Assembly (NCBI RefSeq): GCF_001941825.1
Contig: NZ_CP019038.1
Span: 1,302,001-1,366,000, forward strand
Origin: Massilia putida
GTDB taxonomy: Bacteria; Pseudomonadota; Gammaproteobacteria; Burkholderiales; Burkholderiaceae_D
DNA: 64,000 bases
Direction of reading: 5' to 3'
Made by a program: the position numbers and the translations under genes. Below, piece after piece: positions 9,240 to 18,684 of the stretch. Every line of letters begins with the position of its first letter. Position 1 is the stretch's first letter. The notes under the pieces were generated by a model. That model had not been told where the DNA came from. It worked only from the letters and a program-made list of their open reading frames with translations, and did not search any database.

Positions 9240-12200
9240 TCATTCCTTTTGCGAAATAGCCGGGTTGGACGCTTCCGTCACCGCATGCGCAGCTGCAGGA
9301 CGGGCAAACCGAGCACAAAGGGCTGGCAAGACGAACAGGGTCAGCAGGGTCGCGGAAACGAGGCCGCCGATCACCACCGTGGCGAGCGGTCGCTGGACCT
9401 CCGCGCCTGCCCCGGTGGCCAGTGCCATCGGCACGAACCCGAGGGACGCGACCAGCGCAGTCATCATGACCGGGCGCAGACGCCTTATCGCCCCCTCGCG
9501 TACCGCACGGTCCCACGGCATACGTGCCGCAAGGTCATCGATTGCGCTCACCATCACAAGGCCATTCAATACCGCCACGCCCGACAGCGCGATGAAGCCC
9601 ACCGCAGCCGTGATCGAAAATGGCAGCCCTCGCAGCCACAGCGCGGCCACGCCGCCAACCAGGGCCAGCGGGATCCCTGTGAAGATAATTGCCGTCTTGC
9701 GCCAGGAACCGACCGCCGAGTACAGCAGGGCCACGATGAGTGCGAAACAGAGCGGAACGACGACCGCCAGGCGCGAGCGTGCACGTTCGAGGTTTTCGAA
9801 CTGCCCTCCCCACTCCAGCCAGACCCCTGCCGGAAGACGCACTTTCGATGCGATCCGGGCCTGCGCCTCTTGCACGACGCCAGCGATGTCGCGGCCACGC
9901 ACGTTGGCCTGGACGACCACGCGGCGCTTGCCGTTCTCGCGGCTGATCTGGTTCGGTCCCTTGGCCGTCACCAGCGATGCGACCGATCCGAGCGGGACGA
10001 ACCCTCCCGCAGGCGTCGGAATCGGCAGCTGACTCAACGAGTTCAGGTCCTGCCTGGCCGCATCCGGGAGTCTTACGACGACCTCGAAGCGTCGGTCACC
10101 TTCATACACCACGCCAGCATCCTGTCCGGCGAGCGCCGCCGACAGCGTGCCATACACGTCCTGGGCGCTCAAGCCAACCCGTGCCATGGCGTCCCGGTCC
10201 AGCCTTGCATCCAGAAGCGGAAGGCCGGCGACCTGTTCGACGCGCACATCGGCTGCACCTTGCGTCGCCCTTAGCTGGGCGGCGATCTGCTCGGCGGTTT
10301 GCGTCATCGTCGCGAAGTCGTCACCGTACACCTTGATGGCGATGTCGCCGCGGACACCGGCCAGCAGTTCGTTAAAGCGCATCTGGATGGGCTGCGTCAG
10401 CTCATAAGTCTGGCCCGGCAGGCTTGCGACGGCGTGTTCGATCTTCTCGACCAGCTCTGCCTTCGGCATGCGCGGGTTCGGCCATTGCGACCGATCCTTC
10501 AAGATGATGAAGGTGTCGGTGCCGTTCGGAGGCATCGGGTCGGCGGCCAGTTCGGCGGTGCCGGTCCGGGAAAAGACCAGTTTGACCTCGGGCAGCTTCG
10601 CGACCGTCTTCTCGATGGCGAATTGCATCGACTGGCTCTGGTCCAAGGACGTGCCAGGAATACGCCAGGCTTGCAGCAGGACGTCTTTTTCGTCCAGCGT
10701 CGGAAGGAATTCCTGCCCGAGGGTCGTGAACAGCAGCAGGGCCAATCCAAACGCGCCAATGCCGACGCCCCCCGTCAGTTTCGGCCGGGCCAAAGCGCGG
10801 TCCAGCGAGGACGCATAGCGCGTGGTCGCGGCGGCCACAAACCGGTTTTCCCGCTCTTCGACCTTTTTGGACAGCCATAGCGCGATGACGGCCGGTACAA
10901 AGGTCAGAGACAGCACGAATGCAAACGCGAGCGCCAGGATGACGGTCACCGCCATGGGCATGAACATCCGGCCTTCGACACCCTGGAAGGTCAGCAAGGG
11001 GACGTACACCAGCATGATGATGGCCTGGCCGTAGACGCTGGGGCGGATCATTTCACGTGCAGCGACAGCGACCGTCTCCAGCCGCTCGGCTTTGTTCAGC
11101 ACGCGGCCGGCCTGATGCTGCTGCTCGGACAAGCGCCGCAGGGCATTCTCGACAATAATGACTGCGCCGTCGACGATCAGCCCGAAGTCGAGCGCGCCGA
11201 GGCTCATCAGGTTCGCGGTCACACCGGCACGCAGCATGCCCATCGAAGTCAGCAGCATCGTCACCGGAATGACTGCCGCCGCGATCAGCGCCGCGCGGAT
11301 ATTGCCGAGCAATGCGAACAGCACCGCGATGACAAGCAGCGCACCTTCGGCCAGGTTGGTCGCGACGGTCGTGATTGTGGCGTCGACGAGCCGCGTTCGG
11401 TCGAGGACCGGCCTGACGACCACGTCGGCCGGCAAGGACCGGGCGATCTCCTTGAGACGTGCATCGACTGCAGCGGCGACCGTACGGCTGTTTTCCCCGA
11501 TGCGCATCACGGCGGTTCCGATCACGACCTCCCGGCCAGCCTCCGAGGCAGAGCCAAAACGTACCGCATGACCGACACCGACCTGCGCGACCTGGGAAAC
11601 CAGGATGGGCGTGCCGTTGCGTGTGGCGACGACGATCTTGCCCAGTTCTTCGAGCGTGGTTACCCGCGCGTCGGCGCGCACCGTCAACGCCTCGCCGTTA
11701 CGTTCGACGACGCCAGCGCCCGAGCTGGTATTGTTGCGCTCCAGTGTCTCGGCCAGGGTGCCCAGGTTCAGGCCCGCGGCAGCGAGCCGCTGCGGATCGG
11801 GCATAACCACGTACTGCTTCACATAGCCGCCCAGCACATCGACACCAGCGAGGCCCTTGGTTGTCTTGAGCTGCGGTGCCACGATCCAGTCCTGGACCGT
11901 TCGCAGATACGTCGCCTTCTCGATGTCGCTGCGCAGCCGCGTTCCCTCTGGCGTCACGTAGCTGCCATCGGCCTGCAAACCGCTCTTGGCTCCCGCCTCA
12001 TGCTTGTCCGCGAATTCAACGGTCCACATGTAGATGTCTCCAAGGCCAGTGGCCACCGGTCCAATTTGCGGCGATACGCCAGCAGGCAAGTCCCGCTCTG
12101 CAGATCGCAAGCGCTCTGCGACTTGCTGCCGGGCGAAGTAGATATCCGTCTTGTCCGCAAACACTGCCGTCACCTGGGCAAAGCCATGGCGCGTCAGCGA

Positions 12201-12449
12201 GCGGGTCGATTCCAGTCCCGGGATTCCCGCGAGTGCCGTCTCGATCGGGAAGGTCACCTGCCGTTCCACATCGGCAGGCGAAAGCGCCGGCGCAGACGTG
12301 TTGATCTGTACCTGGACATTGGTAATGTCGGGCACCGCGTCAATCGGCAGGCGCGTCAGGGCGACCGCGCCGACCAGTGCTGCCAGCAGGGTCGCAAACA
12401 GGACCAGCCAGCGGCGGGTGACGGAGAATGTAACGATGCGAGCGATCAT
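9240..12449 (-). CDS. czcA: CzcA-type heavy-metal RND efflux pump
   Basis: 1069-residue inner-membrane proton-driven pump of the HME-RND family, exporting divalent cations from periplasm or cytosol through a CzcCBA tripartite complex. Seen: N-terminal helix, two large periplasmic loops, and twelve hydrophobic segments. The TM4 signature DFGLIVDGAVIIVEN near 421-435 is the CzcA-type (Zn/Co/Cd) proton-relay motif, in contrast to the monovalent CusA type. Full length. It lies 36 bases after czcB, with czcC before that, all on the minus strand, and is followed by the CDF gene. Regulation is probably through the MerR-type promoter at 15048-15078. Exact metal range is inferred from the motif and neighbours. 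Confidence 0.95.
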   Translation of the reverse strand: MIARIVTFSVTRRWLVLFATLLAALVGAVALTRLPIDAVPDITNVQVQINTSAPALSPADVERQVTFPIETALAGIPGLESTRSLTRHGFAQVTAVFADKTDIYFARQQVAERLRSAERDLPAGVSPQIGPVATGLGDIYMWTVEFADKHEAGAKSGLQADGSYVTPEGTRLRSDIEKATYLRTVQDWIVAPQLKTTKGLAGVDVLGGYVKQYVVMPDPQRLAAAGLNLGTLAETLERNNTSSGAGVVERNGEALTVRADARVTTLEELGKIVVATRNGTPILVSQVAQVGVGHAVRFGSASEAGREVVIGTAVMRIGENSRTVAAAVDARLKEIARSLPADVVVRPVLDRTRLVDATITTVATNLAEGALLVIAVLFALLGNIRAALIAAAVIPVTMLLTSMGMLRAGVTANLMSLGALDFGLIVDGAVIIVENALRRLSEQQHQAGRVLNKAERLETVAVAAREMIRPSVYGQAIIMLVYVPLLTFQGVEGRMFMPMAVTVILALAFAFVLSLTFVPAVIALWLSKKVEERENRFVAAATTRYASSLDRALARPKLTGGVGIGAFGLALLLFTTLGQEFLPTLDEKDVLLQAWRIPGTSLDQSQSMQFAIEKTVAKLPEVKLVFSRTGTAELAADPMPPNGTDTFIILKDRSQWPNPRMPKAELVEKIEHAVASLPGQTYELTQPIQMRFNELLAGVRGDIAIKVYGDDFATMTQTAEQIAAQLRATQGAADVRVEQVAGLPLLDARLDRDAMARVGLSAQDVYGTLSAALAGQDAGVVYEGDRRFEVVVRLPDAARQDLNSLSQLPIPTPAGGFVPLGSVASLVTAKGPNQISRENGKRRVVVQANVRGRDIAGVVQEAQARIASKVRLPAGVWLEWGGQFENLERARSRLAVVVPLCFALIVALLYSAVGSWRKTAIIFTGIPLALVGGVAALWLRGLPFSITAAVGFIALSGVAVLNGLVMVSAIDDLAARMPWDRAVREGAIRRLRPVMMTALVASLGFVPMALATGAGAEVQRPLATVVIGGLVSATLLTLFVLPALCARFARPAAAHAVTEASNPAISQKE

Positions 12450-12485
12450 TGCAGGCGCTCTCCCCAGGGGTTTGGTGACCTCGTA

Positions 12486-13730
12486 TCAATCGTCATCGCC
12501 GGCACCTTCACCCTTGCCCAGCTCCGCCTTCAACACATAGCTGTTAGCCACGGCGACACGCTCCTCCCCGGCCAGCCCGGACAGGACCGTGACGTAGTTG
12601 CCGTTGGCAGGACCGAGCACGACATGCTTGACGGCGAAACCTTCGTTCGTGCGCACGAAGACCGAAGGCTTGTCCTCGATCGTCTGGACTGCATTCTGCG
12701 GTACGGCAAGCGCAGCTTTACCGCTCGCATGTTTCATTACCACCGACGCACGTACCGTCTCGCCGACACGCCAGACGCCCTGCGGGTTTGGTAATGTCGC
12801 CAGGGCTTGTACCTGCCGGGTCGTGGCATCGATCACCCGCGAGACAAAAGCAATGCGCCCGGTGCCATTACGCGTGGAAGTCACGACATCGACCGGCGCA
12901 CCTACCTGGACACGACTTGCATCGTCGGGAGACAAGGCCAGCTCGACCGACACTTCGGACAGGTCGGCAACCCGGAAGAGTTCGGTATTCGGGCCAACCA
13001 CATTGCCAAGCGCAGCCTGGCGAGCGATCACGTAACCTTTGATGGGCGAGCGCACGACCAGGCGGTTCAACGGTCCGCTGCCGCTGCCTCCCACAGCCGC
13101 CAGGCGCTGCTCAGCAAGGCGCAAGCGCGCCTGCCCATCGGCAGCCGCAGCCTTGGCGGCGATATAGTCCTGCTCCGCCGATACCTTCTCGCGGTACAGG
13201 CGCTCTTCACGCTGCAGGGTTGTTCGCGCCAGGTCGCGTTCCCGTCTTGCCGCTTCCAGGTCTGCCTTGAGCTGGGCCGCGTCTCCGCTTTCAATGACCG
13301 CGAGCACGTCGCCACGTTGCACCGGCTCCCCGAGATTCCGGTGCAGCGCCGTGATCCGTCCGCCGACCGACACCGCCACCACCTCGGCACGAGACGGGCT
13401 GGCTTCAATCGTCGCCGGCACCTCGATCGAATCGGCGAAGATCTGGCGTACCGGTGCGACCTCGATGTTAGATGCGGCGATCTGCGCATTGGACAGGCGC
13501 ACGACGTCAGACTCGCGTTTCTCACCCGCCTCGCCTTTCTCGGCCTGTTCGCCTTTTTCTGCCGCCTCGTCCTTGCCGGCCGCTTCGGCTTTCTCCGGCT
13601 TTTTCTGCCCGCTCGGGCGTTCCGCTTGCGCACGCGGCTCGGCGCGCTCCCGAGGTGCCTCAGGCGTCTTTGAGCAAGCGGTCAGGCATAGCAGGCTGGC
13701 GTAAATCAGGGGACGGTAAAACGTGGGCAT
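12486..13730 (-). CDS. czcB: CzcB-type periplasmic adaptor (membrane fusion protein)
   Basis: 414-residue HlyD/CzcB-family adaptor linking the CzcA pump to the CzcC channel. Lipoprotein signal with lipobox LTAC (Cys 19); then a Lys/Glu/Ala-rich low-complexity linker (about 25-75), barrel-sandwich/lipoyl half (VGGRITALHRNLGEPVQRGDVLA), a coiled-coil hairpin (about 150-210), the second lipoyl half and beta-barrel, and an acidic tail. A TTG codon immediately before the chosen ATG could also start it; its frame begins directly after the czcC stop, so the two genes are translationally coupled. No metal-binding His-rich N-terminus like that of some CzcB proteins is visible. Confidence 0.92.
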   Translation of the reverse strand: MPTFYRPLIYASLLCLTACSKTPEAPRERAEPRAQAERPSGQKKPEKAEAAGKDEAAEKGEQAEKGEAGEKRESDVVRLSNAQIAASNIEVAPVRQIFADSIEVPATIEASPSRAEVVAVSVGGRITALHRNLGEPVQRGDVLAVIESGDAAQLKADLEAARRERDLARTTLQREERLYREKVSAEQDYIAAKAAAADGQARLRLAEQRLAAVGGSGSGPLNRLVVRSPIKGYVIARQAALGNVVGPNTELFRVADLSEVSVELALSPDDASRVQVGAPVDVVTSTRNGTGRIAFVSRVIDATTRQVQALATLPNPQGVWRVGETVRASVVMKHASGKAALAVPQNAVQTIEDKPSVFVRTNEGFAVKHVVLGPANGNYVTVLSGLAGEERVAVANSYVLKAELGKGEGAGDDD

Positions 13731-13733
13731 CAA

Positions 13734-15017
13734 TCAGTCCTTAGAGATGGGGTCGAAGCGGCCGACCAGTCGGGCGAGGCGGGCACGAGCATCATGGAAG
13801 GCGGCCAATGCATCGATGGCGGCTTCTTGTGTTTGCGATAATGAGCGCTCAGCCTCGATCAGGTCGAGTTGCGAGAACTTGCCCTCGGCGTAACCGATGC
13901 GGGCAATACGCGCAGCTTCACGTGCAGCAGCCAGCTCGGGGCCATTGGCAGAGGCGGCGCTTGCCCTGGCATTGGCGACGTCAGCGCGGGCAGCATCCAG
14001 GCTCTCGGCGATTTCCAGCTCAACCGCTTGACGATCGGCTTCTGCCTTTGTCAGCTCGGCGCGGGCACGGGCTACCTCGGCATTGCCGCGGTTGAACAGC
14101 GGAAGCGGAACCGACAGCGCGAGCACCGCCGCGGTGTCGTTGGTCTCCTTCAGCCGACGTGCGCCGGCGCTGACCGTCAGGTCGGGAATGCGAGCACGGC
14201 GTGCGGCATCCACTCGCGCGTTGGCGGCGGCCACCTGGGCATCGGCTGCGGCCAGAGATAAGGACGCTCCCGACACTTCGCCCCCGGCCTGGGCGCTGGT
14301 GTCATCGAACCAAGGCGCCACGACCACCAGCGGCTCTGTCGCACCGATCAGCCGTGCCAGAACAGCTTGCGCCACCTTTGCCGCTCGCTGTGCGCGTTCC
14401 GCCTCAACGTCGGCTCTGATCCGCTGGGCGGACGCGCGCTGTTCGTCGATCGGGGAAACCTTGCCGGCGCCGACGCGCAGGCGAGCAACGCGTTCAGCCT
14501 GCGCGGCCAAGTCGCGCCGTTCCTCTGCGGCCTTGGCGCGGCGTTCGCCTGCCACCGCAGCGATGAATGCCTGGGTAATTCGTAAGGTCAGATCCACTCT
14601 GGCAGCGTTTACCCCAACCCGCGCCGTGGCTTCTTCAGCCTGCGCAACTCGAGTACGGGCCGCGCATTTGCCACCCAGCTCCAGGGGCATCGAGACGGAG
14701 AAGGTGGTTTCGCTCTCACCGAATCGAGCGTACCGGCCGGTGCCGAGTACGTTTTCGGCCTCGACCGATAAAGTCGGGTTTGGTAGCAACCGGGCAGCCT
14801 GTACCGCCGCCTCGGACGCACCGACGCTGGCTTCCGCGCTACGAAGGCCAGGCGCGGTTTCCAAAGCACGGGCAATCGCTTGGCTTAACGTAAGCGTGCC
14901 TGCGGATGTACTCAGTCCGGAAGAATTCTGAGCGTACAACGGCGTTACGGGCGCAAGCGACGCCGTGAAGAGCACTACGGCAGCGAGATAGGCACTGTGT
15001 GGAAAGCGGATGGCCAT
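13734..15017 (-). CDS. czcC: CzcC-type outer-membrane efflux channel
   Basis: About 427 residues; TolC-family outer-membrane factor that lets cations leave the periplasm from CzcA/CzcB. Signal peptide (MAIRFPHSAYLAAVVLFTASL...YAQ), then two OEP repeats rich in Ala/Arg/Glu helices with the typical AVQAARLLPNPTLSVEAENVLG segment. An upstream in-frame ATG at 15047 is rejected because it lies inside the -10 region (15048-15053) of the mapped promoter; ATG 15017 has AAGG eight bases upstream. First gene of czcCBA plus CDF. Confidence 0.92.
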   Translation of the reverse strand: MAIRFPHSAYLAAVVLFTASLAPVTPLYAQNSSGLSTSAGTLTLSQAIARALETAPGLRSAEASVGASEAAVQAARLLPNPTLSVEAENVLGTGRYARFGESETTFSVSMPLELGGKCAARTRVAQAEEATARVGVNAARVDLTLRITQAFIAAVAGERRAKAAEERRDLAAQAERVARLRVGAGKVSPIDEQRASAQRIRADVEAERAQRAAKVAQAVLARLIGATEPLVVVAPWFDDTSAQAGGEVSGASLSLAAADAQVAAANARVDAARRARIPDLTVSAGARRLKETNDTAAVLALSVPLPLFNRGNAEVARARAELTKAEADRQAVELEIAESLDAARADVANARASAASANGPELAAAREAARIARIGYAEGKFSQLDLIEAERSLSQTQEAAIDALAAFHDARARLARLVGRFDPISKD

Positions 15018-15047
15018 GCAAAACCTTTTGCATACGTGTATCTCCAC

Positions 15048-15078
15048 TTTATAAACGCTGTAGTAGCTAGAAGGTCAA
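15048..15078 (-). promoter_or_regulatory. MerR-type promoter of the czcCBA operon
   Basis: Minus strand: TTGACC (15078-15073), 19-bp spacer TTCTAGCTACTACAGCGTT, TATAAA (15053-15048). The 19-bp spacing marks activation by a MerR-family protein. The central TAG-CTACTACAG core resembles the PbrR/CadR operator at 1105-1135 more than the CueR sites at 18378 and 47626, so a divalent-metal regulator is likely. Confidence 0.72.
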
Positions 15079-15204
15079 GTGATCCGCCCTAAATCTTCTA
15101 GACACCAGACAGCCGTTGAGGTCAGGATTTGTCTAGCGAACTGGAGAATTCCACCCATCAAATCGCTCCCTGAAATATTGAAACGCTCGTTTATCAACAA
15201 GACG

Positions 15205-15236
15205 CTTGACCCTCTCATCATGGAAAGGTTTAGAGT
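15205..15236 (+). promoter_or_regulatory. CueR-type promoter of copZ
   Basis: CTTGACC, spacer CTCTCATCATGGAAAGGTT (19 bp), TAGAGT (15231-15236). The CTTGAC...GGAAAGGTT layout matches CueR/CopR-MerR copper promoters. It lies 28 bases before the copZ ATG. Confidence 0.78.
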
Positions 15237-15264
15237 GAAAACTCACTTTATCAGGAGGTAAATT

Positions 15265-15471
15265 ATGTACGAGCTTCAAGTCGAAGGGATGAGCTGCGGC
15301 GGTTGCGTTCGGAGCGTGACGAAATCCGTGCAAACGGTAGATGGCAACGCCAAGGTCGAAGTCGACCTTGCAAGTAAAACTGTACGTGTCGACAGCCAAG
15401 CGAGTCTCGACGAGGTGAGGTCGGCAATTGCAGATGCTGGTTATCCCGTCAGCGCAAGTGTAGCCATCTAA
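15265..15471 (+). CDS. copZ: Copper chaperone CopZ (HMA domain)
   Basis: 68-residue cytosolic Cu(I) chaperone, a single HMA ferredoxin-like domain with the metal site GMSCGGC (Cys 11 and 14) and C-terminal IADAGYPV. It hands Cu(I) to the N-terminal HMA domains of CopA-type ATPases and to CueR. A very strong SD (AGGAGGTAAATT) precedes ATG. It faces cueR across a shared terminator hairpin and has its own CueR-type promoter. A close paralogue is encoded at 47388-47594. Confidence 0.95.
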   Translation: MYELQVEGMSCGGCVRSVTKSVQTVDGNAKVEVDLASKTVRVDSQASLDEVRSAIADAGYPVSASVAI

Positions 15472-15475
15472 CAGT

Positions 15476-15510
15476 CAGGCGAGGCGGGCCATTGAGCTCC
15501 GCCTCGCCTG
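15476..15510. terminator. Hairpin between convergent copZ and cueR
   Basis: CAGGCGAGGCGG (15476-15487) pairs perfectly with CCGCCTCGCCTG (15499-15510), with an 11-base loop. There is no strong T tract on either strand, but the position between two converging genes supports a bidirectional terminator. Confidence 0.65.
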
Positions 15511-15529
15511 AAGCAGCAGGGATAAGCAG

Positions 15530-15931
15530 TCACGCAGACATGTGCTTGCAAGCCAGATCATCGAGAATCGGGCAATCCGGTCGCTCGTCGCCATGGCAAT
15601 TGTTGGCGACGTGCCGTAACTGGTCCCGGATCGACTGCAGCTTCCGGATGTCGTCCTCCAACTCGGCAATATATCCCTGCGCCAGCTGCTTCACGTCCGC
15701 ACTATGCCTGCCGCGGTCCTGCCACAGGCTCAGCAACGTTTTAATTCGCTCTATCGAAAACCCGAGGTCCCGCGAGCGTTTGATGAACCGGAGCGTTTGC
15801 ACGTCCTTGTCCGTGTATTGCCGATAACCGGAGCCGGTCCTACTCGCGGCGGAGATCAGGTCGATACTCTCGTAGTACCGAATCATCTTCGCGGTCACCC
15901 CCGACGCCTCCGCAGCCTGCCCGATATTCAT
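15530..15931 (-). CDS. cueR: Cu(I)-responsive MerR regulator CueR
   Basis: 133-residue activator of copper export. MerR winged helix ([21 protein letters not shown]), dimerisation helix, and C-terminal copper loop [12 protein letters not shown] with the two Cys separated by seven residues, the CueR signature for monovalent metals. ATG 15931 overlaps the copA stop (ATGA), so copA and cueR are co-transcribed from the promoter at 18378-18408, giving autoregulation. Probable targets are that promoter, copZ (15205-15236) and the second copZ/copF unit (47626-47656). Confidence 0.95.
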   Translation of the reverse strand: MNIGQAAEASGVTAKMIRYYESIDLISAASRTGSGYRQYTDKDVQTLRFIKRSRDLGFSIERIKTLLSLWQDRGRHSADVKQLAQGYIAELEDDIRKLQSIRDQLRHVANNCHGDERPDCPILDDLACKHMSA

Positions 15932-18354
15932 TGCTTTGCTCCCTTTGCAAACGCCGGCTGCCACCGGCGTAGCAATAGCGCGTTCGACACGACAGAGACG
16001 CTGGAAAACGCCATCGCGGCGCCGGCAATCACCGGGTTGAGGTATCCCATCGCCGCCAGCGGGATCCCGATCAGGTTGTAGATGAAGGCCCAGCCGAGGT
16101 TCTGCTGAATCTTGCGATAGGTCTTCTTCGAGATGTCGATAGCGTCGGCCACGAGCGCGGGATCCCCGCGCATCAACGTGATACCGGCGCTGTGCATCGC
16201 CACGTCGGTTCCGGTCGACATTGCGATGCCGACGTCCGCCGAGGCGAGCGCGGGCGCGTCATTAATACCGTCCCCCACCATCGCCACCCTCTTCCCGCCC
16301 GCCTTCATCGAAGCGACGATATCCGCCTTGTCCGCCGGGAGCACCTCTGCGTGGAAATCATCGATCCCGACAGCCGCGGCGACCGATCGGGCGCTGCCGG
16401 CATTGTCACCCGTCAGCATGACCGCTGAGACACCCATGTCGCGCAGCCGCTGGACGGCTGTCGCGGCAGATGACTTTACGGTGTCGCCGAAGGCCAGCAA
16501 ACCCATCAATTCGAATGCGGTTCCCTTTTCTACTGCGAGCCAGGAAACCGTGCGGCCCGAATCTTCATGGCGCTTCGCAACGTCCTCCATACCAGTAGTC
16601 TGCAGTCCGATTTCTTGTAGTAGTCGTCGGTTACCGAGAAACACGGTTGCCCCATCGACGTCCGCGAACACCCCGCGTCCTGGCAGCGCCTGTGCGCCCG
16701 ACGCGGCAAGCGGCTGGATGTCCTGACGTTTGGCTTCGGCCTGGACCGCGCGTGCCAGCGGGTGGTCGCTGTACTGCTGGACCGCGCTCGCGAGCGCGAG
16801 CACTTCACGCTGGTGCCGCGCGCCAGTCTCAATCGCCACGATGGCTGGCTTTCCTTCCGTGAGCGTACCGGTCTTGTCGAACGCCACGACATCGAGCGCA
16901 TGGGCGGTCTCGAGTGCTTCAGCGTCCTTGATGAGGATGCCGTAACGTGCCGCGACTCCCGTCCCAGCCATGATCGATGTCGGCGTGGCCAGGCCAAGCG
17001 CGCAAGGGCAGGCGATCACTTGGACGGCGACCGCGTTGAGCAAGGCCTGCTGCCAGTCACCGGTCAGCAGTCCCCAGGAGAGGAAAGTCGCCACAGAGAT
17101 CAACAGCACGACGGGCACGAACACGGCGCTCACCCTGTCGACAAGGCGCTGTATGGGTGCTTTCACAGCCTGTGCGTCCTCGACCAGTTTGATGATATGC
17201 GACAGCATCGTGTCGCTGCCGACGGCACTTGCAAGCAGGACGAGCATTCCCTCTGCGTTGACTGCGCCACCGGTGACCACGTCACCGACGGTTTTGGTCA
17301 CGGGGAGGCTTTCGCCCGTCAACAGTGATTCGTCGAGGTGGCTGCTGCCTTCGACGACGGTGCCGTCGACCGGCACGCGATCGCCCGGCCGCACGACCAC
17401 TTGGTCGCCAACGCGCACCTGGGCGAGCGGCACGACAAGGTCGCGCCCATCCCTTCTGACGATCGCTTCCGTCGCGCGCAGCGATTCCAGGGCCCGGAGC
17501 GCGGCGACCGTCTGGTGTTTAGCGCGCGCTTCCAGCCATTTGCCGAGAAGAACCAAGGTGATGACGACCGCGGAGGATTCGAAATACAAGTGTTCCATGC
17601 CGCCGTGGTTGCGATGCGCGACGAGCAGGTAGACCGACAACGCAAAAGCGGCGCTGGTTCCCAAGGCGACCAGCAGGTCCATATTGCCTGACCGGGCGAG
17701 CAATGCCCTCCAGCCTGCCTTATAGAAGCGGGCACCGAGCCAGAACTGCACGGGCGTCGCCAGCAGCAGTTGGAGCCAACCCGGCAGGCTCCAGTCGTAG
17801 CCGAATGGCATGCCGAACATCGGCACGATCAAAGGGAGACTCAGCAGCGCAGACGCAGCGACGGGCCACCAACCAGGCAACCGGCTGTAGGGCTCTGGCT
17901 TGGTTACGGCGATATCATTGAGTAGTGCCGCCTCGTAGCCGGCTTTCGCCACTGCGGCAATGAGGCGATCGGTCGGAACGCCGACGGCCGTCACCTGTGC
18001 CCTTTCGGTAGCCAGGTTGACCGAAACCCCTGTTACGCCGGGCACCTTGTTCAGCGCCCGTTCGACCCGGCCCACGCACGAGGCACAGGTCATGTCGGAA
18101 ATCGAGAGCGATACGGTATCGCTGGGCACCTCGTATCCTGCCTTCTCGACGGCGGCGTACAGCGCAGCGGCGCCGACCTCAGGGGCGGCGCGCACACTCG
18201 CCTTTTCGGTCGCTAGGTTGATGGAGGCACTGTCCACACCCGGGACGGACTTCAGCGCCTTCTCGACACGGCCCGCGCACGAGGCGCATGTCATGCCCTC
18301 GACCTTGAATGTCATGTCGATAAGGCTGGCCTTTTCTTCGATGCTTGTATTCAT
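15928..18354 (-). CDS. copA: Cu(I)-exporting P1B-1 ATPase CopA
   Basis: 808-residue inner-membrane Cu(I) exporter. Two N-terminal HMA domains with MTCASC at Cys 23/26 and Cys 90/93; eight membrane helices; actuator TGES; CPC transport motif ([11 protein letters not shown]) near 450; phosphorylation site DKTGTLTEG near 490; ATP-binding and hinge [11 protein letters not shown] start at ATG 18354 (MNTSIEEK) because upstream sequence to the longer start overlaps the CueR-type promoter. The stop overlaps the cueR start. Full length, no damage seen. Confidence 0.96.
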   Translation of the reverse strand: MNTSIEEKASLIDMTFKVEGMTCASCAGRVEKALKSVPGVDSASINLATEKASVRAAPEVGAAALYAAVEKAGYEVPSDTVSLSISDMTCASCVGRVERALNKVPGVTGVSVNLATERAQVTAVGVPTDRLIAAVAKAGYEAALLNDIAVTKPEPYSRLPGWWPVAASALLSLPLIVPMFGMPFGYDWSLPGWLQLLLATPVQFWLGARFYKAGWRALLARSGNMDLLVALGTSAAFALSVYLLVAHRNHGGMEHLYFESSAVVITLVLLGKWLEARAKHQTVAALRALESLRATEAIVRRDGRDLVVPLAQVRVGDQVVVRPGDRVPVDGTVVEGSSHLDESLLTGESLPVTKTVGDVVTGGAVNAEGMLVLLASAVGSDTMLSHIIKLVEDAQAVKAPIQRLVDRVSAVFVPVVLLISVATFLSWGLLTGDWQQALLNAVAVQVIACPCALGLATPTSIMAGTGVAARYGILIKDAEALETAHALDVVAFDKTGTLTEGKPAIVAIETGARHQREVLALASAVQQYSDHPLARAVQAEAKRQDIQPLAASGAQALPGRGVFADVDGATVFLGNRRLLQEIGLQTTGMEDVAKRHEDSGRTVSWLAVEKGTAFELMGLLAFGDTVKSSAATAVQRLRDMGVSAVMLTGDNAGSARSVAAAVGIDDFHAEVLPADKADIVASMKAGGKRVAMVGDGINDAPALASADVGIAMSTGTDVAMHSAGITLMRGDPALVADAIDISKKTYRKIQQNLGWAFIYNLIGIPLAAMGYLNPVIAGAAMAFSSVSVVSNALLLRRWQPAFAKGAKQ

Positions 18355-18377
18355 CAGGTTTCTCCAGTAGTGAATAC

Positions 18378-18408
18378 AGGATAAACCTTCCAACGATGTC
18401 AATGTCAA
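18378..18408 (-). promoter_or_regulatory. CueR-type promoter of copA-cueR
   Basis: Minus strand: TTGACA (18408-18403), spacer TTGACATCGTTGGAAGGTT (19 bp), TATCCT (18383-18378). The GGAAGGTTTA half-site next to the -10 is characteristic of CueR promoters. The copA ATG is 24 bases downstream. Confidence 0.82.
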
Positions 18409-18684
18409 GCACGATTTTTGACGTTCATGAGCAAGCAAATATTGAGGTGTAGCGTGAGACTGTCCACTTGGCACACCATGTTCAAATCGACAGCTTAATT
18501 CTTGCCAATCAGCTTATAAGAACCTCTACCGCGTATTCCTCAAATAGCCTTATCACCAAAAGTGTGGCAAAAAAGCGAACAACTTTTGTACCAATTGGAT
18601 ATTGACAATGTTTAAGATATTCTGGCCGAGCAGTATCTCGATGTATGTATTTTCAATTCGTCTAAATAATGAGAGGGAATTGTT
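18409..18684. other. AT-rich intergenic region between copA and the metalloprotease-like gene
   Basis: No gene or strong hairpin seen. The stretch is clearly more AT-rich than its surroundings, which suits divergent promoters: the minus-strand copA promoter at its left edge and a presumed plus-strand promoter for the gene at 18685. An SD-like GAGAGGGAATT precedes that start. Confidence 0.45.

Noticed and set aside
8745..10274. 509-residue plus-strand open frame
   Set aside because: Opposite to the CDF and czcA genes; residue composition (Arg/His/Pro/Gln-rich) is that of an antisense shadow in GC-rich DNA, with no domain.
11115..12794. 559-residue plus-strand open frame
   Set aside because: Antisense to czcA/czcB, which are unmistakable; no motif or SD.
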